From positions 3,472,001 through 3,536,000 of the forward strand of contig NZ_CP147776.1 in the NCBI RefSeq assembly GCF_037300705.1: 64,000 nucleotides of DNA. The letters run 5' to 3'. The notes beneath the pieces were generated by a model that worked only from the letters and a program-made list of their open reading frames with translations, had not been told where the DNA came from and ran no database searches. The position numbers were made by a program, and so were the translations under genes. This DNA is from Massilia sp. W12. GTDB taxonomy: Bacteria > Pseudomonadota > Gammaproteobacteria > Burkholderiales > Burkholderiaceae_D. Position 1 is the stretch's first letter. Each line of letters opens with the position of its first letter. Below, one piece after another: positions 53,671 through 62,495 of the stretch.

Positions 53671-55176
53671 ATGTGGATGTTGTCCGTTCTGATGCCTGCG
53701 CAATGGGCGCTGCCGGTCTGGTTGCCCGTGATGCTCTGGCCGGCCGCCTGTCTGCTGGCGGCAATCGGGGCCTTATCCGTCCTGCCGCCACGCTGGCCGC
53801 TGCGGCGCAACGCGCATCTGTGGGCATTCCTGCCGCTGCTGGGCCTGACTTTGGCCAATCTCTACTGGCAGGCCAGCGCAGCGATGCTGGTCAGCGCCAT
53901 GATTATTGTGCTTGGCGTATGTATCTTGCATTTTACCCGGCGCATGCTGCAGGGTGCGATAAATCAGTGCCGCATCGTATGCCAGATGGCTTTGCTGACG
54001 CTGGCCGCCTTGCAATTGTGGCAACAAAGCCATGGTCTGGGGCTGTTGCTCTGTCTGGCGCTGTGCTATGCCCTGCTGTTTATGCTGCTGGGCAGCGCAC
54101 GCGACTGGGCGGCGGCGCAACTCGCCGCGCGCCATGCCGCCTGGCGTTTTCTTGCCATCATTGCGCTCTGCGCCACGCCGGTGCTGCTGCAAATCAGCTT
54201 GAACGGCGGCGCTGACTTGCCGCTGCTGGAGGTGCGTCACTGGCCGGCCTGGGCCTTGCATCTGGCCAGCGGCGCGCTGGTGTTGGCGGTCTTGATGATC
54301 AGTGCGCAATGGCCCTGGCATGGCTGGCTGCAAAATGGCATGTGCGCGCCGACCCCGGTTTGCGCCATCGTGCATGCCGGCCTGGCCGGCGCCGGTGCGC
54401 TGTTCTTGCTGCATTACCAAACGCTGCTTGGCGCCAGCGGCTGGGCTTGGCCAGTGCTGGCCGCCGCCGCCCTGCTCTCACTGGTCATCGCCAGCGGCGC
54501 CGGGATGATTCAAACCGATCTGAAACGCCGTCTGGCGCTCTCCACCAGCGCGCAGATGGGCTGCATGTTATTGCAATGCGCGCTCGGCGCCTGGCATGCC
54601 GCCTTGCTGCACTTGCTGCTGCACGCGGTATTCAAAGCCAATCTGTTTTTACAAGCCGGCAGCGCGCTGCAGGAAAACAAGGCGGCGGCGCCTGCCGCAC
54701 AGTCTTATGTCTTGCTGGCGCTGTTATGCGCCGCCTTGTACTGGCTGATGCCGGCCAGCACACCGGGCGCGGCCCTGCTGTCGGCAGGTTTATTGGCCAG
54801 CGCCCTGCTGCAAGGGGTGGACAGCGCCAGCCCGCAAGCGCAGCGCGCCTGGCTTTTGCTGTGGGCCGTGGCCGGCCTGGCGCTGTGGCTGACTTTGCAT
54901 CACTGGCTGCATGCGCTGCCGATGTCGCCCAGCCACCAGCTGCCGCTGTGGCTGAGTCTGGCCCTGCCGCTGCTGCTGTGCGCTGCGGTTTGCTGCTGGC
55001 AATGGTGCAGCCGCCATCCGCAGCACCGTTTGGCGCAAAAAATGTATTTCTTCTTATTGCGCCAAGGCGAAGCGCGGGCCGCATTTTTTGATGCGCACAC
55101 AGGACATTTGCTGCAACGCGCAGCAAATGCCCGGCGCACGCCCTTCGCCAGCGCCTGCCCACACACCGGAGTCTGA
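53671..55176 (+). CDS. dabB: DAB inorganic-carbon uptake system membrane subunit (NuoL-like)
   Basis: A 501-residue membrane protein with about 13-14 helices, of the proton-conducting Mrp/NuoL family. Motifs of that family are kept in APTPVCAIVHAGLAGAGALF, TDLKRRLALSTSAQMGCMLL and HLLLHAVFKANLFLQAGSAL. Paired with the DUF2309 protein that follows, it is DabB, which uses an ion gradient to drive conversion of CO2 to bicarbonate by DabA. Shorter than many NuoL proteins because the C-terminal helices are absent. The stop overlaps the dabA start by one base. The first start ATG-TGG-ATG at 53671 is used; its ribosome site is weak. Confidence 0.9.
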   Translation: MWMLSVLMPAQWALPVWLPVMLWPAACLLAAIGALSVLPPRWPLRRNAHLWAFLPLLGLTLANLYWQASAAMLVSAMIIVLGVCILHFTRRMLQGAINQCRIVCQMALLTLAALQLWQQSHGLGLLLCLALCYALLFMLLGSARDWAAAQLAARHAAWRFLAIIALCATPVLLQISLNGGADLPLLEVRHWPAWALHLASGALVLAVLMISAQWPWHGWLQNGMCAPTPVCAIVHAGLAGAGALFLLHYQTLLGASGWAWPVLAAAALLSLVIASGAGMIQTDLKRRLALSTSAQMGCMLLQCALGAWHAALLHLLLHAVFKANLFLQAGSALQENKAAAPAAQSYVLLALLCAALYWLMPASTPGAALLSAGLLASALLQGVDSASPQAQRAWLLLWAVAGLALWLTLHHWLHALPMSPSHQLPLWLSLALPLLLCAAVCCWQWCSRHPQHRLAQKMYFFLLRQGEARAAFFDAHTGHLLQRAANARRTPFASACPHTGV

Positions 55177-57842
55177 TGATGAATGCCGCTTTATCTGCTG
55201 AATTGCGTCACCTGCTGGCGCAAGAAGACGCCCTGGAACAAGCCCTGCAACAGGCTTGCGACCGCCTCGCGCCGCATTGGCCGTTGGCGACTTTCACCGC
55301 GCGCAGTCCCTGGCTCGGATTGGAAGATCTGGATTTTCATCAAGTCGCGCAGCGCAGTTGGCACAGTCTGGGCGCACCGCTGTATGCCGACGCCAGGGCG
55401 GAACGCGCGGCCTGGCAGGCCCAACCGGGCGACCCCGGCCTTTTGCGCGACACCCTGCGCGCCTGGTTGATGCACTGGAAAAACAGCAGCCATCCGGCTG
55501 AACACAGCACGCTGTTGAGCGCTGATTTGCTCAATTATGTGCAGCAGCGCCTGTTGCGCCAGGCGGGCGCGACGGATGGTTTTGACTTGCTGCAAGCCGC
55601 CAGCGCGCCACTTGAGGCCGCACCGCGCAGCTTGCTGGCCTGGCAAACCCGCAGCCGGCGCGCCTTGGCTTTCGGCACGGCGCAGCAACAAGCACAAGCG
55701 CGCCTGCTGGATGCGCTGTGCGCGCGCAGCGCCAAATACTGGCTTGGCCGCCCGCTTGCGCTGTGGCCGGCAGCCGGCGGCAGTTTCTGGACGTTTGCGC
55801 GCCAATTGTGTGCTACAGCCGGCGAATTAAACAAGGCGCAAAACAGCCGTCTGCAAGCGCTGCCGTCCGATCCGCGCGCCTGCATCGCCGCCCTGCTGCC
55901 GGGCTTATGCGAAGCCGCCGATCAGGCCGATTATCTGAGCGCGCATCTGTTCGCCCTGCATGGCTGGGCCGGCATGCTGCAGCAGCAAGCCGGCCCTGCT
56001 GACTGTCCCATCCTGTATGAATGGCTGGCCCTGCGGCTGGCCTTGGAAAGCATTTTGTTGCCCCTGGACTGCAATGCGCCGCAAGCTGACAAAAGCGTAT
56101 TGTTGCGGCGCTGGCTGCGTTACAGCCACAGCAATGTGGCGCAATGGAATTGCCTGCCGCCGCCAGCGCGTGCGCTGCGACTGGCCCTGGCGCGCGACTT
56201 CGACCCATGCGCCGAAGGTGAAATCTGGCTGCGCATGCGCGAAGAGCTGTGGCGCCGCCAATTGCGCGTCAGCTTGCGCCCGGCAAGCTGCGCACAACCG
56301 CAGGCGCGGCCCATGGTGCAGCTGGTGTTTTGCATTGATGTGCGCTCAGAAGCATTGCGGCGTGCGCTGGAGCTGGCCGCAAGTGCGCGCGGCATGCCTG
56401 CCGGCGCCTTGCAAACCCTGTCTTGCGCCGGATTCTTTGGTCTGGCCGCACACACGCACGGGCTGGATCAGAGCGCGGGACATGCGAGTTGCCCGGCGAT
56501 TTTGCAACCGTCCTTCAGTGTGCGCGAGCAGGCCAGCGCCGCCGCGCTGCTGCGCTACCGGCAACGGCGCGCCGCGCAGCAGGCAGCGCAAACATTTGCC
56601 AGCCGCGCCAAGCAGGATAATCAAGCGGCGCTGGTGTTGCCGGAGCTGGCCGGCCCCTGGCACGGCCTGCGCATGCTGTGGCGCAATCTGGCCCCGGTCA
56701 GCTGGCGGCGCACACTCGACCTGAACTTGGAAAGATGGCGGCAAAAACCGCAAACCCGCTTCGATTTACGCTACCGCCGTCCGCTGCACGCCAAACTGGC
56801 GCAGGGGCTGAGCCTGGAGCAGCAGGTGCAGGCCTGCGCCAACGCCTTGCGCAGTATCAATCTGCACGACAATTTCGCCCCGCTCCTGATCATCGCCGGG
56901 CACGGCAGCCAGAGTGAAAACAATCCGTATGCCGCGAAATTGCAATGCGGGGCTTGCGGCGGCGCAGCGGGCGGCATGAATGCGCGGCTGTTGGCGCAAA
57001 TGTTGAACGATGCGCAAGTACGCGCCGGACTGGCGCAGGCCGGCATTCAGATCCCGCAGGATTGCCATGTGATGGCGGCGCAGCATCAAACCAGTCTGGA
57101 TCAGCTGGATTTTCTCAGCGCTGCGCCAGACCATGGCGCAGCGGCGCAAGCCTGGAATAGCCTGCAAAGCGCGCTGCCGCTGGCCTTGCACACTCTGGCG
57201 CTGGAGCGGCTGGCTTTATTGCCGGGCGAAGAAGCGGCGCACAGTCCGGCGCAAGCACGCTTAGCGGCCTGGCGGCGCAGCCATGATGCGGCGGAATTGC
57301 GCCCGGAATGGGGACTGGTCAATAATGCCGCGCTGATCCTGGCGCCGCGCGCCATCAGCCGGCACGCGAATCTGGGCGGGCGCGCTTTTCTGCATGAATA
57401 CGAAGCCGCCAACGACGCCGACGGCAGCCTGCTGGCCAGCCTGTGCGCCGGCCCGGCGACGGTGGCGCAATGGATCAATTTGCAATATCTGGCGTCCAGC
57501 AATGCGCCGCATTATCACGGCAGCGGCGACAAAGCCAGTCAGAGTATTTGCAGCGGACTGGGTGTGGTGCAAGGCAATGGCAGCGATTTACTGCCCGGCC
57601 TGCCATGGCAAGCGGTGATGCGGGATGATGCGCAAACCATGCATCAGGCGCAGCGCTTGCAATTGGTGATCGCGGCCCCGGACAGCCACATCCTCCGGCT
57701 GTTGCAGCATAACCCGGCGCTGGCCCGCAAAGTGCGCCACGGCTGGCTGCTGTTGGCCAGCATCGCCCCGCAAGATGGCGGGTGGCGCGACTGGCTGCCT
57801 GGCCCAGACGGGGCCATTATCAGCCAGCATAAGAAAAACTAA
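55176..57842 (+). CDS. dabA: DAB inorganic-carbon uptake system catalytic subunit (DUF2309, beta-carbonic-anhydrase-like)
   Basis: An 888-residue protein of the DUF2309 family. The zinc site of the carbonic-anhydrase-like core is seen: Cys386 and Asp388 in LVFCIDVRSEALRRALE, His576 in IIAGHGSQSENNPYAAKL and Cys591 or Cys594 in LQCGACGGAAGG. DabA is thought to hydrate CO2 vectorially, powered through DabB, so bicarbonate builds up in the cell. The start has GGAG upstream (55168-55171) and overlaps dabB. A strong terminator at 57948 ends the operon. No RuBisCO or carboxysome gene is nearby. Confidence 0.92.
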   Translation: MMNAALSAELRHLLAQEDALEQALQQACDRLAPHWPLATFTARSPWLGLEDLDFHQVAQRSWHSLGAPLYADARAERAAWQAQPGDPGLLRDTLRAWLMHWKNSSHPAEHSTLLSADLLNYVQQRLLRQAGATDGFDLLQAASAPLEAAPRSLLAWQTRSRRALAFGTAQQQAQARLLDALCARSAKYWLGRPLALWPAAGGSFWTFARQLCATAGELNKAQNSRLQALPSDPRACIAALLPGLCEAADQADYLSAHLFALHGWAGMLQQQAGPADCPILYEWLALRLALESILLPLDCNAPQADKSVLLRRWLRYSHSNVAQWNCLPPPARALRLALARDFDPCAEGEIWLRMREELWRRQLRVSLRPASCAQPQARPMVQLVFCIDVRSEALRRALELAASARGMPAGALQTLSCAGFFGLAAHTHGLDQSAGHASCPAILQPSFSVREQASAAALLRYRQRRAAQQAAQTFASRAKQDNQAALVLPELAGPWHGLRMLWRNLAPVSWRRTLDLNLERWRQKPQTRFDLRYRRPLHAKLAQGLSLEQQVQACANALRSINLHDNFAPLLIIAGHGSQSENNPYAAKLQCGACGGAAGGMNARLLAQMLNDAQVRAGLAQAGIQIPQDCHVMAAQHQTSLDQLDFLSAAPDHGAAAQAWNSLQSALPLALHTLALERLALLPGEEAAHSPAQARLAAWRRSHDAAELRPEWGLVNNAALILAPRAISRHANLGGRAFLHEYEAANDADGSLLASLCAGPATVAQWINLQYLASSNAPHYHGSGDKASQSICSGLGVVQGNGSDLLPGLPWQAVMRDDAQTMHQAQRLQLVIAAPDSHILRLLQHNPALARKVRHGWLLLASIAPQDGGWRDWLPGPDGAIISQHKKN

Positions 57843-57880
57843 TTCAAAACAGAAGAATAAGGAATTGGCGTAATCGCTCC

Positions 57881-57907
57881 AGTTTGACTATGATTAATAG
57901 TCAAACT
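57881..57907. repeat. 27-base perfect dyad after dabA
   Basis: AGTTTGACTAT and ATAGTCAAACT flank the 5-base centre GATTA; every base of the 11-bp arms pairs. It is AT-rich, without T-run, and lies 38 bases past the dabA stop and 40 bases before the terminator. It could fold in RNA, or bind a dimeric regulator of the MarR type, yet no promoter is near. Confidence 0.75.
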
Positions 57908-57947
57908 CGCCGCTCTGGTGAGTTACCTTCCTGTCACAACAGGGCCA

Positions 57948-57984
57948 AGCGCGCAGCACCTTAATGGTCTGCGCGCTTTTTTTT
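57948..57984 (+). terminator. Rho-independent terminator of the dabBA operon
   Basis: AGCGCGCAG (57948-57956) pairs with CTGCGCGCT (57969-57977), with a further ACC/GGT inner pair, followed by an eight-T run. Confidence 0.92.
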
Positions 57985-58061
57985 CAGTCAGATACCCGAA
58001 TCGCAGCCGGCCAGATCGCTGTCTCTACTCCAGATAGACAGCCGGCGCCGGGGAAAGCGCT

Positions 58062-58085
58062 GACATAAGCGCAGACATAAGCGCA
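58062..58085. repeat. 12-bp tandem duplication
   Basis: GACATAAGCGCA occurs twice in direct succession (58062-58073, 58074-58085) in non-coding DNA. Confidence 0.85.
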
Positions 58086-58230
58086 GCCAATCTTGGAAAT
58101 TGATAAATCCCCCATCCCCACGCCGCGTGTGGCGTGATCTGGAAATGCCTGCAACCATGCGCCCACTGTTTTCGCATCCGGAAAACTCAGGACAGCTTTT
58201 TTAACATCATGCTTTTTCCTGTACCCCGCC

Positions 58231-61200
58231 TCAAGTCGAGCACATGCCCGGCAAACCCGCCTGCGGTTTGCCGGCTTCCAGCAAGGGCATTAAGCGCGGG
58301 GCCACGGTTTTCAAGAGTTGCACCGGCAAGGCGCTGGTGAAATCATAATTTTCCGATTGCGCCCCGCTGACATAGGCGGTGATGCTGCCGAAATAACGGC
58401 TATCGATATTGAAGACAAAGGTGGCTGAGCGGTTGACGTAGCGCGATTCGATCAGGCGGCCGCCCGCACCCCATACTTCAAAGCGCTGGTCGCCTGTGCC
58501 TGTCTTGCCGCCTACCGGCAAGACGCTGCCATCGCTGCGCACAAAGCTGTTGGCAAGGCGCTTGGCGGTGCCCATGGTGACCACTTCATTGATCACGCTT
58601 TGCACTGCGCGCGCGACTTCTTTCGGCAATACCTGCTCGCCCTTGCCGGCCTGGCGCTGGAACAGGGTTTCGTAGGGCGAACCGGCGGCGAAATGCAAGG
58701 AGCTGATGCGCCAGGTCGGTTTGCGCACGCCGTCATTGATGATGATGCCCATCATTTCCGCCAGCGCGGAAGGACGGTCGGCGGAAGCGCCCAGCGCGCT
58801 GGCGTAGCTGGGCACCATGGAATCAAAGGGATAACCCATTTTCTTCCACTGCTTATGCACTTCCAAAAAGCCCTCGACTTCGAGCAAACCGGCAATCCGT
58901 TTGTCCTGGGCGTGTTTGCGGTGGGTGTTAAAGAGCCAGGTATAGACTTGCTGACGTTCTTTGGCTGAGGCGGCGATCACATCGCTCAGACTGGCGCCGG
59001 GCTTTTGCCGCAAATACCCGACCACCACCAGCTCCAGCGGATGGATGCGCGCCACATAGCCGCGATCCTGCAAGGGCATGGCCTCGGGCGCATATTGCTC
59101 ATACAGGCGCGAGAGTTTTTCCTGATTGCTGTCATTCGGCAAATTGTCGCGCAGGAAAGCGGAAAACGCGGCCAGGTCAGCTTGCGGCGCAATCGTGCGG
59201 TACAGCGCGGCTAAGCGGTGCGGGGTCGGACGCAGGTTTTGCAGCAGAATTTTTTCCGCTTCCTGCGCGCTCTTGCCCTTGTATTTGGGATAAAAGCGCT
59301 GAATGAATTCACGCCCTTCACGGTCGGCGAAGCGGGCCAGATAATCTGCGCGGCGCGGATCATCCACATCACTGAGCAATGAAGCCGAGGAACCGGGCGA
59401 GTGAAACATATAGTGGTGCACCACATCGCGCATCATGCGCACAAACACCAGATTCACTGAATGGCGCATGGCTTCGCGCACACTCATGATGCGGCCATTG
59501 TCTTCTTTTTTGAAGTTATTGAAATAATGCATCCCGCCGCCGGTGAAGAAACCTTCGCCGGTGGAAGCCGAATACTGACGCTGCAAGGCCGCTTCCAGCA
59601 TCTGCTCCAGGCTGGCGTCCTGGTTTTCCTGCAAAAATTCGACCGCCCAGCGCGACATCTTGTCTTTCGGGTCAATCACCACCGCTTGCAGCGCAGCTTC
59701 ATCCTTGCCCTGATGTTTGGCGTGCAAATTGGCGACGATATCGAGATAGCTGATCAAGGTGCGCAATTTGGCGGTGGAGCCAAGATCGAGCTTGGCGCCG
59801 TCGTTGATATCCAGCGGCTGATCAAAATTATCGGTTTGCAGGCGCAGATAATTCGCATCTTCGCCGCGCTCAAGCAAAGTGAAGCTGTACACCACCTGGG
59901 CCGGATCGCCATTCCCCAGCAAGCCCTTGCCGGTGAGGCCGGCGGCCTTGGCTTTTTCGCCATCGCGCAAATCGCGCAGCATGGCAGTGATGCTTTGCTG
60001 CACTTCGGCATTGATGGTTGAGACAGCGCTCAGATCGAGCCGGTCGATATTGTATAAGCGGTTTTCACCCAGCAAACTGGCCAGATGGGTGCGCATCGCC
60101 GTCACCGCTTTTTTATTCACGAAGGAAGTCGCGGCTTGCGGCGGCAATTTGCCCTTGGCCGCCGGGGCCAGCTTGAGCGCCAGCGCGGCATCGCGCAATT
60201 GCGGCGTGATCACGCGATGCGCCGCCAGCAAGCGCAAATGGGTATTGGTCAGGCTGTCCAGATCGCTGTCAGCATCGCCCAGATACCACGAGGGGCGGCG
60301 CTGCGCAATCATCAGCGACAGCGCTTCTTTATAGGCCATGGCGCTGAGCGGATCGGGAGCGCGCGCGGCGCGCTGCAACAGTTCGCGGCTTTCATGAAAA
60401 TCGCGCCCATACCAGGCCCATAAGCCATCGCCAATCCCATTCACTTCGCCAAAACCCGGTTTGGCCGAAAGCGGCACGGTGTTCAGATAATCCAGCACAA
60501 TCTGGCGCCGCGCTGCGCTGGTGTCTTCGCCGGCCTGATAGGCGCGCAGGCTGGCCGAGATCATTTGCCGCAGCTTATCCTTGGCATTGCTGGTGCGCCC
60601 TTCCGGCGAATGGCGGTATTTTTCAATTTGCGTAGCCAGCGTGCTGCCGCCGGCGGTTTTATGCTCGCCGTCAAAACCATGCGCGGCCTGCTCCAGCACA
60701 GCTTTCGCCAGCCTGTCCCATTCCACGGCAGGATTGCGCTTGGGATAGGTTTGATCCAGCAATTCGCGGTTTTCAATAAACAGCAGGGAGCTGACCAGCA
60801 AGGGCGGGACATTGTTGAAATCGCTGAACACACGTTCCGGATAGCGCGCCGCAAACAGCGGCTGCAAATGGCAATCCGCCATTTCCAAACCAGCCTGGGT
60901 CTTTTCACGCCAGGGCATGAACAGGCCAAGATCAGCGATTTCCGCCATTTTGGGCGTGATGCGGGCTTGTTTGACGATGGCGTAATCGCGCTGTTTTAAA
61001 CGGTTGCTGAACTCTGGCAGGCTGGCGTAACCGAGCCGCTCATCGAAAGGGCTGGCGGCTGGGAAACGGATGTTTTTGCTCTCGCCTTCGGCCAGGGTAA
61101 AGCCGGCCTGGCGCGCATGCTCATGGAAAAATTGCGCCTGGTATTTGGCGTCATGCATTTCACGCCAGCCAAACCAGGCCAGCAAGCCCAGCGCCGTCAA

Positions 61201-61551
61201 AAACACCAGCCAGAACAGAATTTTGCACCAGCGCCAGATGCGCCGGCCCCAGCCGCCTTTTTTACGCGGCGGACGTGGCGGCGGCGGCAATTCTGTGGGC
61301 GGTTCGGTGGAATATTGCACCGCTTCGGCGTTTGCAGCCGGCACAGGCTCTGACACCGCCAGCGGCGCCGCTGCATGCGCCGCCGCATGGGCATGCGCAT
61401 GTGCATGGGGCGCTGCGTGCGGCGCTGCGGCTGGCGCAATGACTTGCAATGGCGCCGGTTTGCCATGTCTGCGCCAAAATACGCGCCACCCTTGACGCAC
61501 CTGCCCTGCCGCTTGTGCGGTGCGATTCCAGCGCAAGGTGGTTCTCATCAT
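58231..61551 (-). CDS. Bifunctional class A penicillin-binding protein with His/Ala-rich cytoplasmic tail
   Basis: A 1,106-residue peptidoglycan synthase. The cytoplasmic N-terminus (1-108) has a His-Ala repeat (HAHAHAHAAAHAAA, about 50-63) and Pro-rich RPPRKK. A single TM lies about 109-128. The GT51 transglycosylase (about 200-420) shows FIENRELLD, GGSTLATQIEK and RQIVLDYLN. The transpeptidase has all three motifs: Ser592-x-x-Lys595 (GSTAKLRT), SVN in MRHSVNLVF and KTG (1016-1018). The region between the SxN and KTG motifs is unusually long, about 300 residues, so it differs from PBP1a/1b and PbpC. ATG-ATG at 61551/61548; the second is better spaced from GGAGGG. Convergent with dabA. Not assigned to a named PBP. 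Confidence 0.88.
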   Translation of the reverse strand: MMRTTLRWNRTAQAAGQVRQGWRVFWRRHGKPAPLQVIAPAAAPHAAPHAHAHAHAAAHAAAPLAVSEPVPAANAEAVQYSTEPPTELPPPPRPPRKKGGWGRRIWRWCKILFWLVFLTALGLLAWFGWREMHDAKYQAQFFHEHARQAGFTLAEGESKNIRFPAASPFDERLGYASLPEFSNRLKQRDYAIVKQARITPKMAEIADLGLFMPWREKTQAGLEMADCHLQPLFAARYPERVFSDFNNVPPLLVSSLLFIENRELLDQTYPKRNPAVEWDRLAKAVLEQAAHGFDGEHKTAGGSTLATQIEKYRHSPEGRTSNAKDKLRQMISASLRAYQAGEDTSAARRQIVLDYLNTVPLSAKPGFGEVNGIGDGLWAWYGRDFHESRELLQRAARAPDPLSAMAYKEALSLMIAQRRPSWYLGDADSDLDSLTNTHLRLLAAHRVITPQLRDAALALKLAPAAKGKLPPQAATSFVNKKAVTAMRTHLASLLGENRLYNIDRLDLSAVSTINAEVQQSITAMLRDLRDGEKAKAAGLTGKGLLGNGDPAQVVYSFTLLERGEDANYLRLQTDNFDQPLDINDGAKLDLGSTAKLRTLISYLDIVANLHAKHQGKDEAALQAVVIDPKDKMSRWAVEFLQENQDASLEQMLEAALQRQYSASTGEGFFTGGGMHYFNNFKKEDNGRIMSVREAMRHSVNLVFVRMMRDVVHHYMFHSPGSSASLLSDVDDPRRADYLARFADREGREFIQRFYPKYKGKSAQEAEKILLQNLRPTPHRLAALYRTIAPQADLAAFSAFLRDNLPNDSNQEKLSRLYEQYAPEAMPLQDRGYVARIHPLELVVVGYLRQKPGASLSDVIAASAKERQQVYTWLFNTHRKHAQDKRIAGLLEVEGFLEVHKQWKKMGYPFDSMVPSYASALGASADRPSALAEMMGIIINDGVRKPTWRISSLHFAAGSPYETLFQRQAGKGEQVLPKEVARAVQSVINEVVTMGTAKRLANSFVRSDGSVLPVGGKTGTGDQRFEVWGAGGRLIESRYVNRSATFVFNIDSRYFGSITAYVSGAQSENYDFTSALPVQLLKTVAPRLMPLLEAGKPQAGLPGMCST

Positions 61552-61572
61552 CCCCTCCGCTCCTGCCTTTCC

Positions 61573-62358
61573 TTACAAGTTGCGGGTTTGCGCCCCCATC
61601 TGCGCCAATTCAGCGCAGATACGGGCAAACGCCGCCTCCACTTGTGCCGGATCGCCTTTGACACCCAATTCGATATGCCAGCTCAAGTTTTCTTTGGGCA
61701 AACCTGGCAAGCTGAAGACTTTGATCAGCGGGAAATCACGCTCCAATTCTTCCATCAGCGGGGTCAGGCGCGATTCCGCCACTTCAATCACCAGCAAGGC
61801 GCGCTCAACCCAGGGCGTGGCGTTGTGCAAATGCGCGTAATGGGTGTCCAGCGTCCAGGCGATCATGGGATGCGCCATTTCCGGAAAACCCGGCACAAAA
61901 TGCAGATTGCCGCAGCGAAAACCGGGCACTTTATTGTAGGGATTGGGAATAATCTCAGCGCCGGCGGGAAATTCGCCCATTTTCAGGCGCTGCAATTGTT
62001 CGGCGCTGTGCAAATCCACTTCCAGACCGCGCTCGCGCGCCACTTCGAGCGCACGCTCCTGGATTTTTTCCTTGGCGAAAGGATGCAATTCGAGATGCAC
62101 GCCCAGGGCCGCCGCCGCGCATTGGCGCGTGTGGTCGTCCGGCGTGGCGCCGATGCCGCCACAGGAAAACACAATATCGCCGCTGGCGATGCAGTCGCGC
62201 AAAATGGCGGTAATGCGACGTGGATCATCGCCTGTCACCTGCGCCCAATCGAGGCGCATGCCGCGCTCGGACAACATCTGCACCATTTTCGGCAGATGTT
62301 TGTCACTCCTGCGGCCAGACAGAATTTCATCGCCGATGATCAATAAACCGATTGCCAT
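61573..62358 (-). CDS. CinA-family / molybdopterin-binding domain protein (competence-damage-inducible A type)
   Basis: A 261-residue protein with the MoCF_biosynth fold: GLLIIGDEILSGRRSDKHLP at the start, IVFSCGGIGATPDDHTRQC in the middle. The C-terminal deamidase domain of full-length CinA is missing, so it is a stand-alone N-terminal half as seen in many proteobacteria; such proteins may hydrolyse nucleotide pyrophosphates such as ADP-ribose. Start 62358 (MAIGLLIIGDEIL) with GGAG upstream is preferred over GTG 62364, which lies in the ribosome site. The gene is 15-22 bases before the penicillin-binding protein gene. Confidence 0.9.
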   Translation of the reverse strand: MAIGLLIIGDEILSGRRSDKHLPKMVQMLSERGMRLDWAQVTGDDPRRITAILRDCIASGDIVFSCGGIGATPDDHTRQCAAAALGVHLELHPFAKEKIQERALEVARERGLEVDLHSAEQLQRLKMGEFPAGAEIIPNPYNKVPGFRCGNLHFVPGFPEMAHPMIAWTLDTHYAHLHNATPWVERALLVIEVAESRLTPLMEELERDFPLIKVFSLPGLPKENLSWHIELGVKGDPAQVEAAFARICAELAQMGAQTRNL

Positions 62359-62495
62359 GCGCACTCCAGAAAAACGAAGGGGGATAGACGCATGTTACAG
62401 AAAGCACGGAAAATTGAATATCGAAACACAGCGCTTGTGACAATTCGCAACACATCCGGCGCCAAATTCAGCGCACATGGCCCGCACCTGCGCTT

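Larger units (their letters stand above)
57843..58230. other. Convergent gap between dabA and the penicillin-binding protein gene
   Basis: 388 bases. They hold an 11-bp perfect dyad (57881-57907), the dab terminator (57948-57984) and a 12-bp tandem duplication (58062-58085). No gene is seen. Confidence 0.5.

Noticed and set aside
53671-55176. dabB as a respiratory complex I NuoL subunit
   Set aside because: It is a stand-alone gene fused in an operon with a DUF2309 gene; no other nuo genes are present, and this is the standard DabB context.
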